5,000 nucleotides of DNA, taken from assembly GCA_041623475.1 (NCBI GenBank), contig JBFJWU010000275.1, positions 1 through 5,000 on the forward strand, written 5' to 3'. Source of the DNA: JBFJWU01 sp041623475 [NCBI: bacterium] (GTDB lineage: Bacteria > J088). Below are positions 1-5,000 of this stretch, in pieces; position 1 is the first letter of the stretch; the number at the start of each line of letters is the position of its first letter. Position numbers and translations under genes: made by a program. Under the pieces are notes generated by a model that was given only the letters and a program-made list of their open reading frames with translations, did no database searches and was not told the origin of the DNA.

Positions 1-1022
1 GAACCAGTGCGCCAATGCAGGCGGTTTACAAGACCATTGGCAAGACGGCACCGACGGATGCAACTGCCCTGATCACTGGCGAAAGCGGCACCGGCAAAGA
101 GCTGGTTGCGCGGGCCCTGCACAAGTTCAGTCCGCGATCTGAACGTCCGTTTGTCGCGGTCAACATGACCGCCATACCAGGCGAACTGCTGGAGGCCGAA
201 TTATTTGGCTATGAGAAAGGCGCGTTTACCGGTGCGACCCAGTCTTCGCCGGGAAAATTTCGTGAGGCCCAGGGTGGCACACTGCTGTTGGATGAGATTG
301 GCGATATGCCGCTGGAATTGCAGGGCAAACTGCTGAGGGTCCTGCAGGAACGTGAAATTACGCCACTCGGCGGTCGGCAACCGATTGCCGTGGATGTGCG
401 TGTAGTGGCGGCAACGCAGGTCCCGCTGGATGATGCCGTCGAAGAGGGACGATTTCGCAACGACCTGTATTACCGTATCAAGGTTGTCCAGATTGACCTG
501 CCACCATTGCGGGACAGGCCAGAGGACGTACCCGCATTATGCGACCACTTCCTGCAGGCGATGGCGAGCCGCGGCGAAATAGCGCCAAAACGACTGTCCG
601 ACGATGCCCGCAGTCTGCTCCAGACCGGACATTGGCCGGGAAATGTCCGGCAGCTTGAAAACGTTGTTCGGCGGGTTGCCTTGCTCAGCCCCCGACGCGA
701 GCTTGATGCATCGAGTATTCGGGAACTCAGCGGCGAGTTTGGCGGCATCCAGGCCGCGCTGGGCGACGAACAGGGTTTCGCCCGGGTTGTCGAGCAGAAC
801 CTTAAGGGGTACGTCGAGGCCATGGCCGAAATCGGTGACACCGAAGTATGGGATTCGGTAATCGGAACCGTCGAGCAGGTCCTGCTGCGGTTGGCGCTGG
901 ATTCGGTGGGTGGAAACCAGTTGCGTGCATCAGAACTGCTGGGTATTAATCGCAACACGATGCGAAAAAAACTGACCGAATACAGGATCGATCCAAGGCT
1001 GTTCAAGAAAAACGGCTCATAG
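1..1022 (+). CDS. NtrC-like sigma-54-dependent transcriptional activator, 5' partial
   Basis: This protein would activate sigma-54 RNA polymerase promoters by ATP hydrolysis. The frame is open to the left edge (T-S-A-P precedes the Met at base 15), and in NtrC the matching segment is internal, so that Met is not the true start. Counting from it, I see Walker A GESGTGKE at 22-29, the sigma-54 contact loop GAFTGA at 69-74, Walker B LLLDE ending at 94, Arg148 and Arg154 in the FRNDLYYR arginine-finger region, sensor II WPGNVRQLE at 207-215, and a Fis-type helix-turn-helix at about 299-320 (GGNQLRASELLGINRNTMRKK). All catalytic motifs are intact. About 335 residues are visible against about 320 for the same part of E. 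coli NtrC, so the missing part probably includes a receiver domain. The linker and C-terminal helix-turn-helix resemble NtrC more than other activators, but without the N-terminus NtrC, NtrX-like or orphan regulators cannot be separated. It ends 112 bases before leuC. Confidence 0.93.
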   Translation, partial: TSAPMQAVYKTIGKTAPTDATALITGESGTGKELVARALHKFSPRSERPFVAVNMTAIPGELLEAELFGYEKGAFTGATQSSPGKFREAQGGTLLLDEIGDMPLELQGKLLRVLQEREITPLGGRQPIAVDVRVVAATQVPLDDAVEEGRFRNDLYYRIKVVQIDLPPLRDRPEDVPALCDHFLQAMASRGEIAPKRLSDDARSLLQTGHWPGNVRQLENVVRRVALLSPRRELDASSIRELSGEFGGIQAALGDEQGFARVVEQNLKGYVEAMAEIGDTEVWDSVIGTVEQVLLRLALDSVGGNQLRASELLGINRNTMRKKLTEYRIDPRLFKKNGS

Positions 1023-1102
1023 CATCGCGCATGATGCAATTCCGCCGTTAAGGTGGGAAAATACTGGATCAAACTGAAAACACGGAGACAGCAGAACGTA
1101 TT

Positions 1103-1118
1103 TACCGGGCAACCGGTA
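1103..1118 (+). promoter_or_regulatory. Small hairpin with GCAA tetraloop in the leuC leader
   Basis: TACCGG and CCGGTA form a perfect 6-bp stem closed by GCAA, a stable GNRA-type tetraloop. It sits 16 bases before the leuC start and directly abuts the purine-rich GAAAGAG (1121-1127) that is the best Shine-Dalgarno candidate for leuC, 7 bases before the ATG. In RNA it could affect ribosome access or transcript stability. The rest of the 1023-1134 gap shows no convincing promoter. Its only short ATG frame (1031-1051) reads MMQFRR, with no leucine codons, so there is no classical leucine attenuation peptide. The function is inferred only. Confidence 0.35.
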
Positions 1119-1134
1119 CAGAAAGAGCACGACT

Positions 1135-2553
1135 ATGGGTAAAACACTTTTAGAGAAAGTCTGGGATTTGCACACCGTTCGGCAACTGGACAGTGGGCAG
1201 ACTCAGTTGTTTATCGGGTTGCATCTGGTCCACGAGGTCACCAGCCCGCAGGCATTCCAGATGCTGCGGGAGCGCGGCCTGGGCGTCAAATTCCCGGAAC
1301 GGACATTTGCTACTGTCGACCACATTATTCCGACCCATACCCTGGAAAGACCGTTTGAGGATCGGCTTGCCGAAGGCATGATGACCGCGATCGAAAACAA
1401 TGTGAAACAGGCCGGAATCCAGTTTTTTGACCGGTCGACCGGACACCAGGGGATCGTTCACGTCATCGGACCGGAACTGGGTTTGACCCAGCCAGGAATG
1501 ACGATCGCCTGTGGCGACAGCCACACCAGTACTCACGGTGCGTTCGGGGCGATTGCGTTCGGAATTGGTACCAGCCAGGTCCGGGACGTACTGGCGACCC
1601 AGACATTGTCGATGGCTCCGCTGAAGGTTCGCCGTATCGAGGTCAACGGCGAACTGCGTCCCGGTGTGACGGCAAAGGATGTGATCCTGTATATCATCGC
1701 CCGGTTGGGGGTCAATGGCGGCGTCGGATATGGATACGAGTATGCCGGGGATGTGTTTGACAATTTCACAATGGAACAGCGAATGACCGTCTGCAATATG
1801 AGTATTGAAGGTGGCGCCCGCGTCGGTTACGTCAATCCGGACCAGACCACATATGATTATCTTGAGGGCCGGCAGTACAGCCCCGCCGGGGACGATTGGG
1901 CCGCAGCGGTCGAACACTGGAAATCAATTGCCAGCGATGCCGATGCCAAATACGACGATGTCGTTGTCATTGACGCGCAGGACATCGAGCCGATGGTTAC
2001 GTGGGGCATCAATCCTGGCCAGGCTGTTCCGGTTACCGGTTCACTGCCGGATCCCGGCGATTATGCCGGCGAGGATCGGGCCGCGATTGACCTGGCCCTC
2101 AAACATATGAAGTTTCAAGGTGGTCAACCAATGATCGGTGTGCCAATTGATGTCGCCTTTATCGGCAGCTGCACCAATTCACGGATCAGCGACCTGCGGG
2201 CTGCGGCCGCCGTTGTCAAGGGGCATCAGGTTGCCAGCAGCGTCAAGGCGCTGGTTGTCCCCGGTTCGCAGGACGTCGCCCGGCAGGCCGTGGCCGAGGG
2301 CCTCGATGCTGTTTTTCGGGATGCCGGGTTTGAGTGGCGCGAGGCCGGGTGCAGTATGTGCCTGGCGATGAATCCCGACAAGCTGGTCGGCGACCAGTTG
2401 AGTGCCAGCAGTTCGAACCGAAATTTTATCGGACGCCAGGGCAGTCCTACGGGCCGGACCCTTTTGATGAGCCCGGAATCGGTCGCAGCTGCGGCGATTG
2501 CCGGTCACGTTGTTGATGTCCGTGAGCACCAGATGGAAGGGGCGGCATCATGA
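1135..2553 (+). CDS. leuC: 3-isopropylmalate dehydratase large subunit (LeuC)
   Basis: This is the large, iron-sulfur subunit of isopropylmalate isomerase. With LeuD it converts 2-isopropylmalate to 3-isopropylmalate in cytoplasmic leucine synthesis. At 472 residues it matches the usual length of about 466 for the bacterial heterodimeric type. Diagnostic segments include [13 protein letters not shown] near the start, [13 protein letters not shown] at 127-139 with His130, and TWGINPGQ in the middle. The 4Fe-4S ligands are all present: Cys346 in FIGSCTNSR, and Cys406 and Cys409 in GCSMC. The ATG at 1135 fits the family N-terminus ([10 protein letters not shown]), with a weak GAAAGAG ribosome site 7 bases upstream. 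The last codons overlap the leuD start as ATGA. The run [14 protein letters not shown] followed by [11 protein letters not shown] differs from the E. coli enzyme and resembles versions I recall from Planctomycetota-like lineages. That is memory, not an alignment. No damage is visible. Confidence 0.98.
   Translation: MGKTLLEKVWDLHTVRQLDSGQTQLFIGLHLVHEVTSPQAFQMLRERGLGVKFPERTFATVDHIIPTHTLERPFEDRLAEGMMTAIENNVKQAGIQFFDRSTGHQGIVHVIGPELGLTQPGMTIACGDSHTSTHGAFGAIAFGIGTSQVRDVLATQTLSMAPLKVRRIEVNGELRPGVTAKDVILYIIARLGVNGGVGYGYEYAGDVFDNFTMEQRMTVCNMSIEGGARVGYVNPDQTTYDYLEGRQYSPAGDDWAAAVEHWKSIASDADAKYDDVVVIDAQDIEPMVTWGINPGQAVPVTGSLPDPGDYAGEDRAAIDLALKHMKFQGGQPMIGVPIDVAFIGSCTNSRISDLRAAAAVVKGHQVASSVKALVVPGSQDVARQAVAEGLDAVFRDAGFEWREAGCSMCLAMNPDKLVGDQLSASSSNRNFIGRQGSPTGRTLLMSPESVAAAAIAGHVVDVREHQMEGAAS
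2535..2542 (+). promoter_or_regulatory. Strong ribosome binding site of leuD inside the leuC end
   Basis: GGAAGGGG lies 7 bases before the leuD ATG at 2550, within the last codons of leuC. It fixes the leuD start, and together with the ATGA overlap it indicates coupled translation of the two subunits. Confidence 0.75.
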
Positions 2554-3158
2554 GCGATGCGACGTTGCGAGCAGTCAAAAAAGTTGAGGGACGCGGTGTC
2601 GCGGTCCCCGGCAATGATATTGACACGGACCGCATTATTCCTGCCCGATTCATGAAGGTTGTCACATTTGATGGTCTGGAAGAACACGTGTTCGAAGATG
2701 TCCGCGTTGATGGCGACGGCAACCGGCTGGGCCATCCATTTGACGCGCCAGAGCACCAGGATGCCAGCGTCCTGATTGTCAACAAGAATTTCGGCTGCGG
2801 ATCCAGCCGCGAACACGCGCCCCAGGCGCTGAATCGGTGGGGAATCAAGGCGATCATCGGTGAAAGTTTCGCCGAGATCTTTTTCGGCAACTGTGTGGCG
2901 CTGGGCGTGCCATGTGCGGTCGCTACACAGGAACAGATCTCCCAGCTGATGGAACTGGTTGAATCGCAGCCGGAAACCGAGATCCTTGTCGACGTTGACA
3001 ATCGTACTGTCAGTGCGGCCGATGGAACGATCAAGATCGCGGTGGACATTCCTGACGGCCCACGAAACCAGTTCCTGGCAGGTACCTGGGATGCACTGGC
3101 GGTGCTGCTGGACGCTGACACTGACATCCGTCAGGTCGAGTCGGCGCTGCCGTACTAG
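2550..3158 (+). CDS. leuD: 3-isopropylmalate dehydratase small subunit (LeuD)
   Basis: This is the small swivelling subunit of isopropylmalate isomerase, the partner of LeuC in leucine synthesis. It has 202 residues, against 201 in E. coli. Family motifs are the early [13 protein letters not shown] at 22-34 and the substrate-binding loop [10 protein letters not shown] at 82-91, followed by a conserved region around FAEIFFGN. The start is well supported by a strong ribosome site and the 4-base overlap with leuC (TGA of leuC inside ATGA). The two genes are almost certainly one transcript and translationally coupled, giving equal amounts of the two subunits. leuB does not follow, unlike in many leuCDB clusters; the next gene in this direction is an unrelated DUF4202 gene after a gap of about 210 bases. 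No U-tailed terminator for + strand transcription is seen after the stop. Confidence 0.97.
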   Translation: MSDATLRAVKKVEGRGVAVPGNDIDTDRIIPARFMKVVTFDGLEEHVFEDVRVDGDGNRLGHPFDAPEHQDASVLIVNKNFGCGSSREHAPQALNRWGIKAIIGESFAEIFFGNCVALGVPCAVATQEQISQLMELVESQPETEILVDVDNRTVSAADGTIKIAVDIPDGPRNQFLAGTWDALAVLLDADTDIRQVESALPY

Positions 3159-3170
3159 CGGTTTTCAGGT

Positions 3171-3211
3171 CAGAAAAGAAGAAACCCACCTGCCGGGTAC
3201 CGGCAGGTGGG
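3171..3211 (-). terminator. Strong intrinsic terminator for leftward transcription
   Basis: The inverted repeat at 3185-3211 has 12-base perfect arms (CCCACCTGCCGG on the + strand) around a 3-base loop, or 11 bp around 5 bases. Read on the - strand it is followed at once by TTTCTTCTTTTCTG (3184 to 3171), a usable U-rich tail. Read on the + strand it is followed by CAAAAAGAC, with no U tract. The signal is therefore oriented for - strand transcripts, although no - strand protein gene ends here. The hairpin could still protect the 3' end of a leuCD message. Confidence 0.75.
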
Positions 3212-3273
3212 CAAAAAGACAGCCACAGGGCAGAAATGCTTGGGGGAGGCAATAAGTCCCGCCACCGTGGCTT
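3172..3273 (-). ncRNA. Candidate small non-coding RNA, about 100 nt, family not recognised
   Basis: A - strand promoter with a perfect -35 lies just to the right, and a strong terminator with a T-rich tail lies at the left, leaving a transcript of about 100 nt from about base 3273. No credible reading frame fits inside. The RNA would fold with an 8-bp closing stem: 3272-3265 (AGCCACGG) pairs with 3228-3221 (CUGUGGCU), using one G-U wobble at 3266/3227. On the + strand that position would be an A-C mismatch, which favours the - strand as the functional one. Inside the loop lie GCCUCCCCC (3250-3242), which could pair with Shine-Dalgarno-like sequences, and a mini-hairpin GCA-UUUC-UGC (3239-3230). 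It does not match tRNA, SRP RNA, 6S RNA or other RNAs I know. The promoter, fold and terminator are seen; expression and function are inferred. Confidence 0.5.
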
Positions 3274-3279
3274 AGCTAA

Positions 3280-3309
3280 ATAGTAGCGCACCAGAACATA
3301 GTTTGTCAA
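3280..3309 (-). promoter_or_regulatory. Sigma-70-type promoter for the candidate small RNA
   Basis: On the - strand, TTGACA (3309-3304) is a perfect -35. It is separated by 18 bases from TACTAT (3285-3280), which matches 4 of 6 bases of the -10 consensus. Predicted transcription starts near the A at 3273. The spacing is one base above the optimum, and the -35 overlaps one copy of an 11-bp direct repeat. Confidence 0.5.
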
Positions 3310-3336
3310 GAAAAAATTACAAGACTTGTCAAGAAA
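3303..3336. repeat. Two direct copies of TTGTCAAGAAA, 23 bp apart, with palindromic cores
   Basis: TTGTCAAGAAA occurs at 3303-3313 and 3326-3336. The right copy lies inside the odd palindrome CTTG-T-CAAG (3325-3333) and next to ACAAG-A-CTTGT (3319-3329). The region is AT-rich (19 G/C in the 60 bases 3301-3360), unlike the genes around it. The copies coincide with the -35 elements of the two predicted divergent promoters. They could be operator sites or simply duplicated -35 boxes. Confidence 0.5.
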
Positions 3337-3352
3337 TTCATTACACGATAAT
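3326..3352 (+). promoter_or_regulatory. Possible promoter of the DUF4202 gene
   Basis: TTGTCA (3326-3331, 5 of 6 to consensus) and GATAAT (3347-3352, 5 of 6) are separated by 15 bases, shorter than the usual 16-18. Transcription would begin near 3359, leaving a leader of only about 10 bases before the ATG at 3370. That agrees with the lack of a recognisable ribosome site. The AT-rich context helps, but the short spacer makes this uncertain. Confidence 0.33.
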
Positions 3353-3369
3353 TACGGCCTCTTACTTTG

Positions 3370-3963
3370 ATGAGCAGTCTTCAAACCGACAAGATCCTGG
3401 CAGCAATTGATCTGGCCAATTCGGCCGATCCCCAGACTGAAAACTGGCAGGGACAGGATCAACCGCGGGAACTGGTCTATGGACAGCGAATGAGCCTGTG
3501 GCTGGATCGACTGTACGCGGATGCCAGCGACGAATTGCGTATTGCGGTCAGGGCACAGCACCTGGAACGCTGGTTGCGTCCACGCAGCGACTACCCGGAT
3601 GGCCGTGATGGTTATCGCAACTGGCGGGTTGACTGTTCCGCCTATCACGCAAAGCGAGCCGGTGAGATCATGGCCGAACACGGTGCCAGTCGACAGCAGG
3701 TTGACCGCGTCAGCAGCCTGATCCGCAAACAGAACATCAAGTCTGACCCGGATGCCCAGGCGCTGGAAGACTGCGCGGCCCTGGTGTTTCTGGAATTCTA
3801 TTTCAATGATTTCCTGGTCAAGTACGATGACTATTCCGAAGCCAAAATGATCCGCATAATCCAGCGCACGTGGAAGAAAATGAGCGAAACCGGCCAGGAC
3901 GCGGCACTCAGCCTGGACCTTGACGAGCAGGCTTTGGCGTGGGTCCGGAAGGCACTGGGGTAG
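3370..3963 (+). CDS. DUF4202 family protein, function unknown
   Basis: This is a 197-residue, apparently soluble and mainly helical protein with no signal peptide or membrane segment. I recognise the DUF4202 pattern: RAQHLERW at 61-68, GYRNWR at 81-86, YHAKRAGEIM at 92-101, a VSSLIRKQNIKSDPDAQALEDCAALVFLE block at 114-142, then RTWKKMSETG at 166-175. The spaced polar residues His64, His93 and Glu133-Asp134 in helical context recall HD-type metal sites, but this is only an inference and no activity is claimed. The length suits a single-domain member. The ATG at 3370 is chosen over a TTG codon directly before it (3367). No clear Shine-Dalgarno precedes it. It stands alone: 78 bases separate it from the next gene and about 210 from leuD, so its context gives no functional hint. 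Confidence 0.88.
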   Translation: MSSLQTDKILAAIDLANSADPQTENWQGQDQPRELVYGQRMSLWLDRLYADASDELRIAVRAQHLERWLRPRSDYPDGRDGYRNWRVDCSAYHAKRAGEIMAEHGASRQQVDRVSSLIRKQNIKSDPDAQALEDCAALVFLEFYFNDFLVKYDDYSEAKMIRIIQRTWKKMSETGQDAALSLDLDEQALAWVRKALG

Positions 3964-4031
3964 GGCACGGCTCACTGGTCCGGAACAACGGTTGCCAAAT
4001 CGGTTAGATTGGTTCAGGTGATGACACTGCC

Positions 4032-4035
4032 AGGA
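4032..4035 (+). promoter_or_regulatory. Ribosome binding site deciding the lipoprotein start
   Basis: AGGA lies 6 bases before the ATG at 4042. The upstream in-frame ATG at 4021 has only AGGTG almost touching it. The site therefore supports 4042, which also gives a compact signal-peptide start. Confidence 0.5.
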
Positions 4036-4041
4036 CATCGA

Positions 4042-5000
4042 ATGGCCGCCGAACGATTATTCAGCCTGTTTTTTTCTGTTTCCATCCTTGCGACTGGCTG
4101 CCTGGGCGGGGAAACAACCAACGCCACTGCCGCCGTGACGGATACGGTTCGCGATCCGGCATTGATCCAGCCGTATGCCCTGCTCGTTTCTGATGGCGGC
4201 CGCGTCGACTGGGCCAGTTCCGGTGATTTGATCGCATTTGACCGGCGGGGCCCGGATGGCAAGTACGATGTCTGGACGATGGATCCGGCTGGTCGCAACC
4301 AGGCCTGCCTGACCTGCGATCACCCTGATCTGCCGACCCGGCACATTGGGCAGCCTGCGTGGCATCCCAGCGGCCGATGGATCGTATTCCAGGCAGAAAA
4401 AACCGATGGCGAGAATCGCGTCAAGGCGCCCCATATTTCAACACCGGGGGCCGGTGTGTTTAACGAATTGTGGCTGCTGACCGTTGCTACCGGCCAGGTT
4501 CGCCGCATCTGGGAGATTCCCGATGAAACGGGGTTTGGTGTCCTGCACCCCCATTTTTCTGCAGACGGCGAAATGCTGACGTGGTCCGAGCGCTATGATC
4601 GCGGCAGCCTGCGCAAACGTGGCAAAGAGCTGGGCCTGTGGCGTCTGTGGACGGCAGAGTTCAACGGCGATGCGACCGACACGGTGCTGGATGCGGCGAC
4701 GGCAATCACACCCGGGGCAGAAACGTTTTATGAAAACCACGGATTTTCACCGGACGGGCGGCTGCTGTTTTTTACCAGCCCGTTTTACGACGATCAACCC
4801 ACCTGGGAGGCAGACATCTTCAGTGTCAACCTGCAAACCGGGCAGACCAGCCAACTGACCACGCTGGGATACAACGAACACGGCCAGGTCAGCCCGGACG
4901 GCGATACCATCATCTGGATGACTGGCCGCGACATTCCCAAGGACGAGCAGGGCCTGAGCGGCGGTACCGACTATTGGTTGATGAACGCTGACGGCAGCAA
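4042..5000 (+). CDS. Predicted lipoprotein with PD40/TolB-like beta-propeller repeats, 3' partial
   Basis: The frame stays open to the right edge, giving 319 residues so far. From the chosen Met, a charged start (MAAER), a hydrophobic stretch (LFSLFFSVSILATG) and Cys20 form a lipoprotein signal peptide. ATG-C satisfies the general lipobox rule but lacks the usual Leu at -3. A low-complexity T/A linker follows. Five WD40-like PD40 strands are visible: WASSGDLIAF (57-66), AWHPSGRWIVF (106-116), HFSADGEMLTW (171-181), GFSPDGRLLFF (234-244) and QVSPDGDTIIW (282-292), most followed by D/ELW or DIF..N..TG-type blades (LWLLTVATGQ, DIFSVNLQTGQ, DYWLMNADGS). These repeats occur in TolB and in many periplasmic or surface proteins that bind proteins or polysaccharides. 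A dedicated TolB N-terminal domain is not seen and the Tol-Pal genes are absent, so I do not call it TolB. It could continue into a peptidase or end after the propeller. Confidence 0.85.
   Translation, partial: MAAERLFSLFFSVSILATGCLGGETTNATAAVTDTVRDPALIQPYALLVSDGGRVDWASSGDLIAFDRRGPDGKYDVWTMDPAGRNQACLTCDHPDLPTRHIGQPAWHPSGRWIVFQAEKTDGENRVKAPHISTPGAGVFNELWLLTVATGQVRRIWEIPDETGFGVLHPHFSADGEMLTWSERYDRGSLRKRGKELGLWRLWTAEFNGDATDTVLDAATAITPGAETFYENHGFSPDGRLLFFTSPFYDDQPTWEADIFSVNLQTGQTSQLTTLGYNEHGQVSPDGDTIIWMTGRDIPKDEQGLSGGTDYWLMNADGS

Noticed and set aside
1022-1037. Short inverted repeat GCATC/GATGC just after the regulator stop, as a possible terminator.
   Set aside because: The stem is only 5 bp and no T tract follows.
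1431-1442. Perfect 12-bp palindrome CCGGTCGACCGG.
   Set aside because: It lies inside leuC over ordinary codons (DRSTG) and has no second copy or context suggesting a binding site.
1150-1917. Long - strand open frame of 255 codons opposite leuC.
   Set aside because: It is the antisense shadow of a well-supported conserved gene and shows no recognisable motif of its own.
3211-3225. TGGC-N7-TTGC on the - strand, a good match to the sigma-54 -24/-12 core.
   Set aside because: It would drive transcription straight into the terminator hairpin with no gene downstream, and it lies inside the candidate RNA. Chance is the better explanation.
3213-3272. A cobalamin-type riboswitch on the + strand upstream of DUF4202, suggested by GTCCCGCCACCGTGG.
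   Set aside because: The other conserved boxes are absent or in the wrong order, and the closing stem is better paired on the - strand.
3995-4012. CCAAATC/GATTGG inverted repeat between the DUF4202 and lipoprotein genes.
   Set aside because: It needs a bulged base, is short, and has no T-rich tail, so it is not a credible terminator.
3352-4038. Long - strand open frame opposite the DUF4202 gene.
   Set aside because: The + strand frame matches a known family along its whole length; the - strand frame is a shadow.

Overview
The window carries five protein-coding genes, all on the + strand, plus one candidate small RNA on the - strand. Coding DNA is fairly GC-rich. A sigma-54 activator and an N-terminal lipoprotein signal point to a bacterium, probably Gram-negative. 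The NtrC-like protein and the DUF4202 protein would fit Pseudomonadota. The LeuC sequence also has a style I associate with Planctomycetota and related phyla, so I do not assign a phylum.

Layout: (1) 1-1022, the 3' part of an NtrC-like sigma-54-dependent activator whose start lies before the window. (2) 1023-1134, a 112-base gap with a small GNRA-loop hairpin just before the leuC ribosome binding site and no leucine-rich leader peptide. (3) 1135-3158, leuC and leuD, overlapping by ATGA: the two subunits of isopropylmalate isomerase in leucine synthesis. leuA and leuB are not in the window. (4) 3159-3369, a gap of about 210 bases, AT-rich toward its right end. It holds a - strand unit with a perfect TTGACA -35, a plausible -10, about 100 bases of structured non-coding sequence, and a strong hairpin followed by a T-rich tail. 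An 11-bp direct repeat lies between this unit and the next gene. (5) 3370-3963, a DUF4202 protein of unknown function. (6) 4042-5000, a predicted lipoprotein with PD40/TolB-like beta-propeller repeats, running off the right edge.

Only leuC and leuD form a clear functional unit. The regulator may belong to a nitrogen-response system whose sensor would lie upstream; nothing in the sequence ties it to leucine synthesis. The most interesting region is the leuD-DUF4202 gap, where a possible unrecognised small RNA would be transcribed toward the end of leuD and away from the DUF4202 gene.
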